NCBI RefSeq assembly: GCF_022763345.1
Contig: NZ_JALEGS010000004.1
Location: 51,251 to 115,250 of the forward strand
Direction: 5' to 3'
Source of the DNA: Phaeodactylibacter sp.
GTDB lineage: Bacteria; Bacteroidota; Bacteroidia; Chitinophagales; Saprospiraceae
Length of the DNA stretch: 64,000 bases
The notes beneath the pieces are model-generated. The model was not told the origin of the DNA. It did not search any database and was given only the letters and a program-made list of their open reading frames with translations. This document shows positions 42,426 through 52,446 of the stretch, piece by piece. How positions within the stretch are numbered: the first letter of the stretch is position 1; every line of letters begins with the position of its first letter. The position numbers and the translations under genes were made by a program.

Positions 42426-45287
42426 GTGCGCTTAATCAGAAAAGCCTCCATGTTTACCTTAATTTTTGTGCTACTGACCGGCCTTGGCGTTTTCTTCATT
42501 TACCGGAGCCGGCAAGTGGAAGGTAGTGGTCAGAAGACATTGGGTATCAGCCTTATTCTCAGCACGATCTTATTGTTTCGTTTCCTGGATTTCTGGGGCG
42601 AGAAAATCTGGTTTGATGAGCTGGGGTACAACGACCGCTTCTGGACGTTATTTCTGGCTGAGTCCCTGTTTGTGGTAGCTGGAGCGCTGTCGGGGCTTGG
42701 GCTGCTGGCACTTTTGTCGCACCACCTGCCCGCTTCAAAAAAGTGGTTGCGGCGCGGCGTACTGATTGCAGGAACGCTACTGGGAGCCGCCTGGGGGTTT
42801 GCCAACTGGAGCAGCTTTCTGAAATTTTGGTATCAGGCTACTGTGGGCATCTCTGATCCAATCCTGGGGGTAGAAGGCAGTTTTTATCTCTTCACTCTAC
42901 CCTTTTTAGACGGGCTCTACAATTTCCTCTTTATGTTGGTACTGCTAGCCCTGGGCATGACCGTTGCCGGGCGGTATGAATTCTATCAGGAGGGGCGCAG
43001 CATCAAGCTTTACCAATCAGACAACGCCAGGGGCAAAGCCTCCCGCCGAATGCTGTTTGTGAATGCCGCATTGCTGCTCCTCGTCCTAGCCGGAGGAATT
43101 TACCTGGACCGTTTCCACTTGCTTTTTTCAGACCTGGGCACGGTGTCTGGCCCTGGATGGACAGACGTACATATTGTGCTGCCTGCCCTTTCTACCACGC
43201 TGGTATTTACGGCACTGGCAGGGCTCAGCTTATTGATTCCGGCTATTCGGGAGGCGCTGCAGCACCTGCTTTTCCGATTGGGCATGCGCAAAGCAGGTGA
43301 TCCGCTTTATGTAATCGGGAGTACAGCTGCAATGGTAGCGGCCTTTTGGTTGATCGCGCTAAATGTTTTGCCCGGCGCCTACCAAAGCTTCCGGGTGGAG
43401 CCCAACGAAATTTCATACGAGAAGCCTTACATCGGGCATAATATCGAATACACCCGCTTTGGCTTCGGGCTGAATGAGGTGGAAAGCCGGGAATTCCCTG
43501 TGCGGGACTCCTTCAGCCGGGACATGGTTCAGGACAACCCCACCATTTTCAACAACATCCGGCTTTGGGACTGGCGCGCATTGGATGCAGTACTGAAACA
43601 GTTTCAGGAAATCCGCCTGTACTACGAGTTCAACGATGTTGACATCGACCGGTACCGCTACGACGATGGCTACCGGCAGGTCATGATCTCCGCCCGTGAG
43701 ATGAGGGCATCCAACCTACCGGATAAAAGCCAGACTTTCGTCAATGAAGTTTTCAAATACACGCACGGTCACGGCATTGCCCAAACCACCGTTGCTGATT
43801 TTACTTCCGAAGGCCTGCCTAATTTCCTGGTCAAAAACATCCCACCGGAAAGCAAATACCCATCTCTTAAAGTGGAGCAGCCTCGGATTTACTACGGAGA
43901 GCTCACCGATGACTACGTTGTCGTCAACAGCAGTGAGCCCGAATTTGATTATCCGCAGGGCGATCAAAACGAATACTACAGTTATAGCGGACAAGGTGGT
44001 GTAGAATTGTCGAGTGCCTGGCGCAAGTTTCTCTATGCCTACAAAATGGGAGAATTCAAACTGTTGCTCAGCTCCTATCCGACCAGGGATAGCCGGATCT
44101 TATTCCGGCGGGATATCAAAAGGCGGGTCAGGGCACTCGCTCCATTCCTCCAACTCGACCAGGACCCCTACATCGTCAATGCGGATGGGCAGCTGTACTG
44201 GATGATTGATGCTTACACCACGTCTTCCTATTTTCCCTATTCAGCCCCTTACAATGCCACCGAGCGGATACAGTACAAGGAAGGAGAAGCACAGGAACAA
44301 CTGAAAATAGGCCACCGTTCTGACTTTGACGGGCAAAACTACCTGCGCAACCCGGTCAAGGTGACTGTCAATGCTTTCACCGGTGCCGTTGATTTTTACA
44401 CTTTTGACGAGGACGACGCTATTTTAAAAGTCTGGGACAAGATTCTCCCGGGCATGTTTCAGCCCAGGAGTAATATGCCGGAAGCGCTGCAGGCCCACAT
44501 CCGCTATCCGGTCGACTACCTGCTGACTCAGGGGCTGGTCTATGCCAAATACCACATGAATGACCCTGAGGTTTTTTACAATCAGGAAGACCTGTGGATA
44601 CGAGCGACTGAAAAGTACTACGGCAGCGTTCAGCCGGTAGAGCCTTACTATATTATGTGGCAGCCTCCGAATAGTGAGGAAGCGGGCTTTTCGCTTATCC
44701 TCCCCTTTACCCCCAAAAACCGGCAGGTATCCATCGGTTGGATCGCCGGGCTTTGCGACCCGGGGCAGTATGGCCGGTTCTTAGCCTATAATTTCCCAAA
44801 AGAAAAACGGGTGTTAGGCCCGCAGCAGGTGGAAACCAAAATCGACCAAAACAGCTACCTGTCCGGTCAGCTCTCGCTTTGGGACCAAAGGGGATCAAGA
44901 GTCATCCGGGGCAATGTGCTGGCCATCCCGGTTGCAGAAACGATTGTGTACGTCGAGCCCATCTACCTTCAGGCTGAGACCGCTGCTTATCCCGAGTTGC
45001 GCCTGGTCTGCATCATGCACAACGATCAGCTCAGTTACGCTGAGACCTTTGACGAAGCACTGGCGGGGCTCTTCGATACGGCTGCGTCAACGGATCAGAG
45101 TGGTGCCCCCTCCTCTGCAGCCTATGAGGAAGGTACGAGCATTCAGTCAGGTATCTCAAGCGCCCGGGAAGCCTTCCAACGCTACCAGAACGCGACCGGA
45201 GAAGGGCGGTTTGAAGCCGCTGCTCAAGCCCTGAATGACCTTCAGCGCGCCCTGGAAGACCTCAATCAGCAATCGCAAGACCAATAA
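42426..45287 (+). CDS. UPF0182 family large membrane protein
   Basis: 953 residues. Seven or so membrane segments in the first ~330 residues, with the family blocks EKIWFDELGYNDRFWTLFLAES and LPGAYQSFRVEPNEISYEKPYIGHNIEYTRFGFGL. The rest is a large external domain (NNIRLWDWRALDAVLKQFQEIRLYYEFNDVDIDRY, YYIMWQPPNSEEAGFSLILPFTP), ending in a helical tail (ALNDLQRALEDLNQQ). The family is widespread and of unknown function. GTG 42426 and ATG 42450 are both possible starts; the first keeps a basic RLIRK before TM1. Its stop overlaps the ATG of the KtrB gene (TAATG at 45285-45289), so it is coupled to potassium uptake genes. Confidence 0.88.
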   Translation: MRLIRKASMFTLIFVLLTGLGVFFIYRSRQVEGSGQKTLGISLILSTILLFRFLDFWGEKIWFDELGYNDRFWTLFLAESLFVVAGALSGLGLLALLSHHLPASKKWLRRGVLIAGTLLGAAWGFANWSSFLKFWYQATVGISDPILGVEGSFYLFTLPFLDGLYNFLFMLVLLALGMTVAGRYEFYQEGRSIKLYQSDNARGKASRRMLFVNAALLLLVLAGGIYLDRFHLLFSDLGTVSGPGWTDVHIVLPALSTTLVFTALAGLSLLIPAIREALQHLLFRLGMRKAGDPLYVIGSTAAMVAAFWLIALNVLPGAYQSFRVEPNEISYEKPYIGHNIEYTRFGFGLNEVESREFPVRDSFSRDMVQDNPTIFNNIRLWDWRALDAVLKQFQEIRLYYEFNDVDIDRYRYDDGYRQVMISAREMRASNLPDKSQTFVNEVFKYTHGHGIAQTTVADFTSEGLPNFLVKNIPPESKYPSLKVEQPRIYYGELTDDYVVVNSSEPEFDYPQGDQNEYYSYSGQGGVELSSAWRKFLYAYKMGEFKLLLSSYPTRDSRILFRRDIKRRVRALAPFLQLDQDPYIVNADGQLYWMIDAYTTSSYFPYSAPYNATERIQYKEGEAQEQLKIGHRSDFDGQNYLRNPVKVTVNAFTGAVDFYTFDEDDAILKVWDKILPGMFQPRSNMPEALQAHIRYPVDYLLTQGLVYAKYHMNDPEVFYNQEDLWIRATEKYYGSVQPVEPYYIMWQPPNSEEAGFSLILPFTPKNRQVSIGWIAGLCDPGQYGRFLAYNFPKEKRVLGPQQVETKIDQNSYLSGQLSLWDQRGSRVIRGNVLAIPVAETIVYVEPIYLQAETAAYPELRLVCIMHNDQLSYAETFDEALAGLFDTAASTDQSGAPSSAAYEEGTSIQSGISSAREAFQRYQNATGEGRFEAAAQALNDLQRALEDLNQQSQDQ

Positions 45288-47035
45288 TGAAGTGGTCCGC
45301 CTACTATATCATTGACCTTGGCGTTACCATCCTTGCCCTTGGCATGTTGGGAATACTGGTTTGGGAATACGGCTACGGGCAGGCCTTTGCTTATGAGCGG
45401 GGGATATATGCCCTTTTTGGTGGCTTACTGGCACTTGAAACCGGGTACAGCCTGGGCAGGCATCCGGGGCCGCTGCTTTTCAGACGCAACACACGGATCG
45501 CTTTATTGATTTCAGGGTTACTGGTTATGGTTTTCAGTTTACTGAGTCTGGTACAGGTATTTCCTTTGCAGGCTTACTGGCTGGTGCGCCTACTGGTTTT
45601 GCTCCTTTCCCTGACCCTGATGATCGAACGGCTATTCCGGATAGAAACCCGGCGCATGCACCCAGCCCTTATCTTTGTCAGCAGCTTCGCAGTATTGATT
45701 GGGCTGGGCACGCTGCTGCTACTCCTGCCGCAGTCTGCCAAAGAGGACATCTCCCTGATAGATGCCCTGTTTACGGCCACGAGTGCCGTTTGCGTAACCG
45801 GGCTGACCGTGCTGACCACGGGGGAAGATTTCACCCTGACCGGGCAGGCATTCATTCTGGTGCTCCTGCAGCTAGGCGGGCTGGGCATGCTGACGTTTAC
45901 CAATGTATTCGGATTGTTCTTCCGCAGCTTCGGCTCTTTCCGCAACCGGCTGATGCTGCAGGACATGATCAACAGCCGCACGATTGAAGGCACTAAAGGT
46001 CTGTTGGTCCGCATCCTCGTATTCACCTTTGTGGCAGAGGGTATCGGGGCATTGCTTATTTACGGTGGCCTGGCAACCGGGAGTGCCCCGGACGGTAATC
46101 GGGCCTGGTTTGCCATCTTTCACGCCATATCTGCTTTTTGCAATGCCGGTTTTTCTACCCTGCCCCAATCGCTGTACGAAGAGACCTTCCGGATGCAATA
46201 TGGCGTCCACTTAACGATTGCTGCCCTGATTATTTTGGGAGGCATAGGGTTCAACACCATCATTGGCTACCTGCAATACATGGGGGAAGCCCTGCGGTAC
46301 TATTTTTACCGGTTGATTAATCGCGCTGACCGGGCTATCCCGGCCTCTTTGCCCCTACTTTCCACCAACGATAAGCTGGTGCTGCGGACCACTACGGCAC
46401 TGCTAGTAGGCGGCACGCTCGGATTTTACTTTCTCGAAGGCACCAACAGCCTCAGCGACCAAAGCTCATTTGGGCAATGGGCGACCGCTTTTTTCGGTTC
46501 CGTTACGGCGCGGACGGCCGGTTTCAATTCCTTTGACACAGGCAGCCTCGCCGGCCCTACCTTGCTTTTGCTGATTTTGCTGATGTGGGTGGGCGCCTCC
46601 CCGGGGTCTACCGGTGGCGGCATCAAAACCACCACTTTTGGGATAGCCCTGCTCAACATCTGGCAGCAGGTGCTGGGCCGGAATCGAATTGTACTGGGCT
46701 GGCGAAGCGTGCCGGGCAGTGCACTAAACCGGGCTCTGGCCATCATCATGCTCTCCCTGCCCGGAATTGGGATACCCGTATTTTTGCTACATCACTTTGA
46801 GCCAGGTATCGCGCTGATGCCCATCGTATTTGAATGCGTCTCCGCCTACTGTACTGTAGGGCTGAGCATGGGTATCACAGAGCAACTATCAGACCCCGGC
46901 AAGTTTACGCTTATCGCAACCATGTTTATCGGGCGGGTGGGGTTTCTCACCTTCCTCACCGGACTGGCGCGTCAGTGGGCCAAGGAGCAGCACGACCCTG
47001 CCCGGTATCCGGAGGAAGATATTTTCATCAATTAA
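45287..47035 (+). CDS. TrkH/KtrB-type potassium uptake protein
   Basis: 582 residues. The four pore-loop selectivity sequences are visible: SAVCVTGLTV, SAFCNAGFST, VTARTAGFNS and SAYCTVGLSM. The N-terminal ~140 residues are an extra membrane region (LVRLLVLLLSLTLMIERLFRIE) seen in some Bacteroidota homologues and longer than in canonical KtrB. Works with the RCK-domain subunit encoded next (9 bases downstream). The upstream UPF0182 gene is translationally coupled. Confidence 0.92.
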   Translation: MKWSAYYIIDLGVTILALGMLGILVWEYGYGQAFAYERGIYALFGGLLALETGYSLGRHPGPLLFRRNTRIALLISGLLVMVFSLLSLVQVFPLQAYWLVRLLVLLLSLTLMIERLFRIETRRMHPALIFVSSFAVLIGLGTLLLLLPQSAKEDISLIDALFTATSAVCVTGLTVLTTGEDFTLTGQAFILVLLQLGGLGMLTFTNVFGLFFRSFGSFRNRLMLQDMINSRTIEGTKGLLVRILVFTFVAEGIGALLIYGGLATGSAPDGNRAWFAIFHAISAFCNAGFSTLPQSLYEETFRMQYGVHLTIAALIILGGIGFNTIIGYLQYMGEALRYYFYRLINRADRAIPASLPLLSTNDKLVLRTTTALLVGGTLGFYFLEGTNSLSDQSSFGQWATAFFGSVTARTAGFNSFDTGSLAGPTLLLLILLMWVGASPGSTGGGIKTTTFGIALLNIWQQVLGRNRIVLGWRSVPGSALNRALAIIMLSLPGIGIPVFLLHHFEPGIALMPIVFECVSAYCTVGLSMGITEQLSDPGKFTLIATMFIGRVGFLTFLTGLARQWAKEQHDPARYPEEDIFIN

Positions 47036-47044
47036 TGCTCAGTT

Positions 47045-47752
47045 ATGAAGTTTATCATTATCGGTCTTGGGAATTTTGGGGCTACACTTGGGCTGCGGCT
47101 TGTGGAAGACGGTCACGAGGTGATTGGCGTGGACAAGCGCCCCGAGCCTGTGAACCTGCTAAAGGATGGGCTCACCCATACCATTGAGCTGGATACTTCC
47201 GACGAACTTAGTATGGATAAACTACCGCTGGAAGGGGCAGACACCATCCTTGTGACCATAGGTGAGGACATTGGTGCTTCTGTGACCGCTACTGCTTTTG
47301 CCAAAGAGCGGCGAAAAGACGCTACCCTTATTGCCCGGGCCATTTCCGATATTCATCATACCATATTGGAAGCCATGGGGGTGGACGAGATCATCCATCC
47401 GGAAGCCGAATTTGCTGATCAACTGGCCAACCGGTTACTGGTGGACGGTGCCTTGAAATCACTGACACTCGACAGCCAATTCAGTATTCTTGAAGTCAAG
47501 GTACCGGAAAAAATGATAGATAAGACCGTGGAGGAACTGGCTTTGCCAGATGAGTGGTCCGTCACCATCGTCACCCTACTGAAAGAACGCAAGCGCCGGT
47601 CCATCTGGGGCGTCAGCAAAGGTTACCGGGAAGTGATAGGCGTGGTGCGCCCGGATACCACCCTTCAGGCATCCGACCGGCTGGTCCTTTTTGGCAAAAC
47701 GCAGCAGATACAAGATATGCTGGAAGCTTATGAAGATCATTCAGAAGACTAA
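47045..47752 (+). CDS. TrkA/KtrA-type RCK regulatory subunit
   Basis: 235 residues. RCK_N Rossmann domain with the dinucleotide motif IIIGLGNFGATLG and acidic VDKRPE; RCK_C domain (~140-220: SQFSILEVKVPEKMIDKTVEEL, RPDTTLQASDRLVLFG). It gates the KtrB subunit in response to ATP/NADH. The last 4 bases overlap the end of the convergent channel gene. Confidence 0.93.
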   Translation: MKFIIIGLGNFGATLGLRLVEDGHEVIGVDKRPEPVNLLKDGLTHTIELDTSDELSMDKLPLEGADTILVTIGEDIGASVTATAFAKERRKDATLIARAISDIHHTILEAMGVDEIIHPEAEFADQLANRLLVDGALKSLTLDSQFSILEVKVPEKMIDKTVEELALPDEWSVTIVTLLKERKRRSIWGVSKGYREVIGVVRPDTTLQASDRLVLFGKTQQIQDMLEAYEDHSED

Positions 47753-48711
47753 ACCTCTTCTTCCAATTCATCAATCCGGTCCAATTCCAGCACGGTATGC
47801 CCTGCTTCCTGGAAATACATGCGCCGGAATTTCTTGCCCCAGACCAAATCCCTGAATATGTAGGAACTATTGGCATGGATATCCTGAGCGAAGGTCTCAT
47901 CGTAACCCTGAAGCAGTACCAGAAATTCGGGCTGCATAGCTTCCAGTTCCTCCGGGGTCTTTTGCCATAGCGGGCTGTCCTTATCAATGATGTGCACAAG
48001 CACCCAATTGAGGGGAAAGAGAAAGACTTTATCCCGTTCCAGTTCAAGCAGGGTAAAGCGCCGGGCCTTACGCCCTTTTTCATCTTCACTTACCCATGAC
48101 ATACTGACCTTGGCACTAAGATTGATCAGCTTGTTGTTGCGCTGATTGACGATTTGGAACTGGAAACTCTCGTAGGGCGTATCCTTGTAAGGCCGAATGA
48201 CGGCTTTCTTACTGAACAAAATACTTGACTGCGGCTGCGCAAAGCGGGCAAAGAAAAGCCCCGTAGCCAGCGCAAACCCCATCAGGCCCACTAATGCATC
48301 AATGGAAGCAATGATATTGGCTGCGATGCCGGTGGGACTGATCGCACCATAACCTACCGTGGTAAAAGTCTGGACACTAAAGAAAAATGCAACAAAAAAA
48401 TCACCCACAGGCGAGTTAGCGGGTTCTGCACCCGATAAATATTCCAGACCGATGGTCAGGTAAATCAGTGCGAAAACAGAATTCACCACGATGTAAATCG
48501 CTGTGATCAGCGCGAAAAAGCGCAACCAGGACATTTCCACCAATGCCTGATAGGGCCGCCATGCTTTACCGCCACGGCGAAGGATATTGTAGGAACCGTC
48601 TCGGTTAATCAGCCGGTCTTCGCCAGACGTAATGCCACTGCCGAAGCCGAGGTCGTTATCAGAAGCAGCAGCGCGCCCGGTTAAGGATGAAGTTATATCT
48701 CTCAGTTTCAT
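47749..48711 (-). CDS. Kir-type (inward-rectifier) potassium channel
   Basis: 320 residues. TM1 WLRFFALITAIYIVVNSVFALIYL, pore with the selectivity filter FTTVGYGAISPT, TM2 ALVGLMGFALATGLFFARFAQPQSSILFSKKAVI, and a cytoplasmic immunoglobulin-like domain (FQFQIVNQRNNKLINLSAKVSM, PLNWVLVHIIDKDSPL). This is the prokaryotic KirBac layout. Convergent with the KtrA-type gene, overlapping it by 4 bases. Confidence 0.93.
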   Translation of the reverse strand: MKLRDITSSLTGRAAASDNDLGFGSGITSGEDRLINRDGSYNILRRGGKAWRPYQALVEMSWLRFFALITAIYIVVNSVFALIYLTIGLEYLSGAEPANSPVGDFFVAFFFSVQTFTTVGYGAISPTGIAANIIASIDALVGLMGFALATGLFFARFAQPQSSILFSKKAVIRPYKDTPYESFQFQIVNQRNNKLINLSAKVSMSWVSEDEKGRKARRFTLLELERDKVFLFPLNWVLVHIIDKDSPLWQKTPEELEAMQPEFLVLLQGYDETFAQDIHANSSYIFRDLVWGKKFRRMYFQEAGHTVLELDRIDELEEEV

Positions 48712-48799
48712 GCCTCTAATTTAAGAAAGTCTGGATTCTGCTTTTCTCAACTCTTTGCCCATCTTTCCGTTTAAGATCAAAAAGAGATACCTATAAGCC

Positions 48800-49201
48800 A
48801 TGCGCCCCGATGATCTCGACCACTTACTGAAGAACCTCGAACAAGGTGCCGCTGATGAACTGTCAGAGCTGGAGTCCTTGGGCGCCTCCTTCTATCCTAC
48901 CGGACAGTTGTTACGGCTACGTGGGCAATGGGAGGTAAAGAATACCCTCTTTAAAAAGTTCCAGCGTTTTTTCATCGGTGCGGTGGCTACCTCACCGGTT
49001 TGGTTAGTCCTGTGGGGGCTTTGCCTCAAAATCGGCATGGCCCGGCTGGGGCTTATTTTTCTGGCTTTCTTTCCTTTTTCTTTTCTGCTGTTCTTCTTCG
49101 GGCTCTATTTTATGCACACCTTTTTCAAAGGGCAGGGCCACCTTGACCGGGTTGGGGAGATGATCAGCCATGAACTGCAGGACCGGCAGGGAAATAAGTA
49201 A
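48800..49201 (+). CDS. Hypothetical two-TM protein
   Basis: 133 residues from ATG 48800. The N-terminus is a Glu/Leu-rich helix (DDLDHLLKNLEQGAADELSELESLG), followed by an amphipathic part and two membrane segments (FIGAVATSPVWLVLWGLCLKI and LGLIFLAFFPFSFLLFFFGLYF). Not a family I recognise. It starts 89 bases after the divergent Kir gene; followed by a short stem-loop. Confidence 0.65.
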   Translation: MRPDDLDHLLKNLEQGAADELSELESLGASFYPTGQLLRLRGQWEVKNTLFKKFQRFFIGAVATSPVWLVLWGLCLKIGMARLGLIFLAFFPFSFLLFFFGLYFMHTFFKGQGHLDRVGEMISHELQDRQGNK

Positions 49202-49225
49202 AAAGTACCACAGACTCCCGGAAAA

Positions 49226-49249
49226 GCCCTGACAAAATGGGCTGTTTTA
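49226..49249 (+). terminator. Short terminator of the 48800 gene
   Basis: AGCCC (49226-49230) and GGGCT (49240-49244) with a 9-nt loop, then GTTTTA. The stem is short. Confidence 0.5.
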
Positions 49250-49349
49250 CCGTTATTTTTGGAGTGGATACAAAAAGTACCACCGAATCAAACACAATGT
49301 TGGCAGCCTTCCTGAGAAAGCCGGCTGACCTCACATAAAACCGATAATA

Positions 49350-50729
49350 ATGGACGTAGAAATTCTTTCCAGAATTCAATTCGCCTTTACGGTATCGTTC
49401 CACTACATCTACCCTCCACTGAGCATTGGTCTGGGATTGATCATGGTCGCCCTGGAGGGGCAGTACCTGCGCACCGGTAATAAGGAATACCACGTATTGG
49501 CGAAGTTTTGGACCAAAATCTTTGCATTGACCTTTGGCATTGGTGTGGCCACAGGTATTGTTATGGAGTTTGAGTTTGGTACCAACTGGGCCACCTATTC
49601 AAAGTATGTGGGTGATGTCTTTGGCAGCGCGCTGGCCGCTGAGGGGATTTTTGCCTTTGCTTTGGAAAGTGGCTTTTTGGGCGTATTGCTTTTTGGCTGG
49701 AACCGGGTTAGCCCGCGAGTACACTTCATTGCTACGCTGGGCGTTTGGCTGGGCTCTATGTTTAGCGCGGTATGGATAGTGGTTGCCAACTCCTGGCAGC
49801 AGACACCGGCTGGCTTTCATGTGGTGGGCGAAGGCCTGGATGCCCGGGCGGAAATCACCGACTTCTGGGCGATGGTCTTCAACCCGTCGAGTGTGGAACG
49901 GCTGGTCCACGTGTGGCTGGGTGCTTTCCTGGCGGGCGCTTTTCTGGTACTGAGCGTGCATGCCTATTACCTCCTGCGCAACCGCCATGTGGAGCTATCC
50001 AAAAAAGCCTTTAAAATCGCCCTGATTGTAGCCACCATTGTCTCATTGGGGCAACTGGTCGCCGGTCATGCCTCAGCAGATGGGGTCGCCGAAAATCAGC
50101 CCGCCAAACTGGCTGCACTCGAGGGCCACTTCGAAGCTGATGCGCCGGCAGATATGTACCTGATGGGTTGGGTGGACAAAGAGTCGCAGCAGGTCACCGG
50201 CATCCCGATTCCGGGCGGCCTTTCCTTCCTGCTCCATTTCGACTTCAATGAGCCGGTCACCGGTCTGAATGCCTTCCCCATCGAAGATCAGCCACCGGCA
50301 CTGAATGCTATTTTCCAGTTTTACCACTTCATGGTGGCATTTGGGATGCTTATGATTGCGCTGACGCTTTACGCCTCCTTTCAGTGGTGGCGGGGCAAAC
50401 TGTTTGAGCAACGCTGGCTGCTTTGGGTCTTTGTCTTTGCAGTCCTGCTGCCAAATCTTGCCAATCAGTTTGGCTGGTTTGCAGCCGAAATGGGCAGACA
50501 GCCCTGGGTGGTCTACGGCTTGCTGCGGACCAGTGATGCGCTTTCGGCTTCCGTACAGGCCAATCAGGTTCTGTTCTCGCTGATCATGTTTTTCCTGGTT
50601 TATGCGCTGTTGTTTGCCTTGTTCATTTACATGCTGAACAAAAAGATCAAGCATGGCCCGAGCGAAGACCAACTGCTGGACCACCGTTCCCGGCATGAAG
50701 AAATGGCGGAAGCAGCAGGAAAATTATAG
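49350..50729 (+). CDS. cydA: Cytochrome bd ubiquinol oxidase subunit I
   Basis: 459 residues. CydA signatures: [17 protein letters not shown] (axial His18 of heme b595), [45 protein letters not shown], and the quinol-loop end [22 protein letters not shown]. The Q-loop is the short type. It reduces O2 to water with quinol and no proton pumping; oxidases of this kind resist sulfide. Two direct repeats AAAAAGTACCAC flank the upstream region (49201-49212, 49272-49283). Followed by cydB 20 bases downstream. Confidence 0.93.
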   Translation: MDVEILSRIQFAFTVSFHYIYPPLSIGLGLIMVALEGQYLRTGNKEYHVLAKFWTKIFALTFGIGVATGIVMEFEFGTNWATYSKYVGDVFGSALAAEGIFAFALESGFLGVLLFGWNRVSPRVHFIATLGVWLGSMFSAVWIVVANSWQQTPAGFHVVGEGLDARAEITDFWAMVFNPSSVERLVHVWLGAFLAGAFLVLSVHAYYLLRNRHVELSKKAFKIALIVATIVSLGQLVAGHASADGVAENQPAKLAALEGHFEADAPADMYLMGWVDKESQQVTGIPIPGGLSFLLHFDFNEPVTGLNAFPIEDQPPALNAIFQFYHFMVAFGMLMIALTLYASFQWWRGKLFEQRWLLWVFVFAVLLPNLANQFGWFAAEMGRQPWVVYGLLRTSDALSASVQANQVLFSLIMFFLVYALLFALFIYMLNKKIKHGPSEDQLLDHRSRHEEMAEAAGKL

Positions 50730-50749
50730 AAAAGCTAACCTGAAAAGAT

Positions 50750-51784
50750 ATGGCAACTTTATTTGGATTGGATTATCCGACACTTTGGTTCCTCGTCATT
50801 GGCGGGCTGTTCAGCGGCTACGCTATACTCGATGGGTTTGACCTGGGAGCCGGAGCTTTACATTTGTTTTTTAAGAAAGAAAAAAGCCGGCGCATCGCCC
50901 TCAATGCGGTGGGGCCGGTCTGGGATGGCAATGAGGTTTGGCTTGTGATTGGTGGAGGTGCCCTCTTTGCAGGGTTCCCGGTGGTCTATGCCAGTTTGTT
51001 CTCGGGTATGTACATCCCGTTTATGTTGTTTCTTTTGTTCCTCATCTTTAGAGCAATATCGATTGAATTCCGAAGCAAGGAGGAAATGAAGTGGTGGCGG
51101 ACCATGTGGGATATTAGCTACAGCGTGGCGAGTACTGCCCTTTCTGTCCTGCTGGGTGTTGTGCTGGGCAACGTGCTGATCGGGATTGAAATCGGGCCGC
51201 AGGGCAACTTTCAGGGGCACTGGCTGGAGTTTCTCAACCCCTATGCCCTGCTCGTGGGTGTCACGACACTGGCGTTATTCTCTACTCACGGTGCACTTTA
51301 CCTCCTGATGAAAACGGAAGGGCGGCTGTACGCCAAACTGTCTATTCTGGCCCGGCGCGCGATTATCTTTTTTATCGTAACGTTTAGCCTGGTCACCCTA
51401 TATACCCTGATTTACATCCCACACCTGACAGACCGCTTCAAAGATTTGCCGTGGCTGTTCGTTGTGCCCGTGCTTGCCTTTTTAAGCATTGCCAACATCC
51501 CGCGCCTGATCTCCAAGCGGCGGTTTCGGGATGGGTTTATTTTCTCAGCTATCACCATGAGCCTGCTGCTGATCGTCGTAGCGATTGAGCTCTATCCGGT
51601 GATGCTGCTGTCCACTGTAGACGAGGCTTACAATATTACGATTTACAATGCGGCCGCCTCTGAAAAATCACTCGGCATAATGCTTACCATTGCGGCTATC
51701 GGGACACCATTAGTACTGGCGTATACGGCTTTTGTCTTTTGGACTTTCCGGGGCAAGGTAGAGCTGGACGAAACCAGCTATTAA
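50750..51784 (+). CDS. cydB: Cytochrome bd ubiquinol oxidase subunit II
   Basis: 344 residues. GYAILDGFDLGAGALH, NAVGPVWDGNEVWLVIGGGALFAGFP and ALFSTHGALYLLMKTEG are hallmark CydB motifs (eight to nine membrane segments). Pairs with CydA to form the oxidase. A small CydX-like peptide cannot be seen between cydB and the terminator at 51835. Confidence 0.93.
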   Translation: MATLFGLDYPTLWFLVIGGLFSGYAILDGFDLGAGALHLFFKKEKSRRIALNAVGPVWDGNEVWLVIGGGALFAGFPVVYASLFSGMYIPFMLFLLFLIFRAISIEFRSKEEMKWWRTMWDISYSVASTALSVLLGVVLGNVLIGIEIGPQGNFQGHWLEFLNPYALLVGVTTLALFSTHGALYLLMKTEGRLYAKLSILARRAIIFFIVTFSLVTLYTLIYIPHLTDRFKDLPWLFVVPVLAFLSIANIPRLISKRRFRDGFIFSAITMSLLLIVVAIELYPVMLLSTVDEAYNITIYNAAASEKSLGIMLTIAAIGTPLVLAYTAFVFWTFRGKVELDETSY

Positions 51785-51834
51785 GACTTATTTCATGACG
51801 ATCATTTTTGGTTTCATGCAGACGAAACCATTCG

Positions 51835-51863
51835 GGCAGGGAGGAATTCCCTGCCTTTTTTTT
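51835..51863 (+). terminator. Terminator of cydAB
   Basis: GGCAGGGA (51835-51842) pairs with TCCCTGCC (51848-51855) with a 5-nt loop, followed by eight T. Confidence 0.9.
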
Positions 51864-51879
51864 ATTTTAGTGGTCTGAT

Positions 51880-52446
51880 ATGGAAAACATGCTCTACCAC
51901 TCCAAAGCCATTCCTAAAGCTGAAAGCTTTCAACCTTTCTGGTGGACAGGGTTTCTACTCCTATTAAGTATTGTTGTATTTGTTGTAGGGGATTTTTTGC
52001 CTGTAAGTGGCTGGTGGGCAGTTCTTTTTATTACGGGCAGTTCAATAGTATTTGAGTGGAATCGCCTTAAAAGGCGTACTTACGCAGTACAACTACTGAG
52101 GGGTAAAAAAGTATTGGAGCTTACTATTGAGAAAAAGGGTGTGCAGTTTTACTGCAAGGGGCCTTTACAAACCTTCCTTTGGTGGACCTACGAGTTTGAT
52201 CCATCGGGTGGGAAGCATGATGCCCGAAGCAGTTATGTCGTCCTCCTGCGCATTGAAGGCATTGATGGCAATTCTGTTCAATTCTCAGAGAGCTACGGGC
52301 CCTGGAAATCTGCTCCTCAAGGTATGGGATATAGCCATCTTCAATTAGATAACCAGTTACCAATTTTCGAAATGGATCATCTTGCTAACTTCCAGGCCGT
52401 GATCCGGGAACATCAATTATCAGAATCAGAACCTCCTGAATCATGA
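51880..52446 (+). CDS. Hypothetical membrane protein, first gene of a four-gene overlapping operon
   Basis: 188 residues. Two membrane segments near the N-terminus (FWWTGFLLLLSIVVFVVGDFL and WAVLFITGSSIVF), then a soluble part (VLELTIEKKGVQFYCKGPL, SYVVLLRIEGIDGNSVQFSESYG). No known family. Its stop overlaps the start of the VOC gene (ATGA at 52443-52446). The next two junctions are also 4-base overlaps (52853-52856, 53299-53302), so the four genes are translationally coupled. Confidence 0.65.
   Translation: MENMLYHSKAIPKAESFQPFWWTGFLLLLSIVVFVVGDFLPVSGWWAVLFITGSSIVFEWNRLKRRTYAVQLLRGKKVLELTIEKKGVQFYCKGPLQTFLWWTYEFDPSGGKHDARSSYVVLLRIEGIDGNSVQFSESYGPWKSAPQGMGYSHLQLDNQLPIFEMDHLANFQAVIREHQLSESEPPES

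Noticed and set aside
51785..51834. CydX-like small ORF after cydB
   Set aside because: No frame of suitable size with a membrane segment before the terminator.
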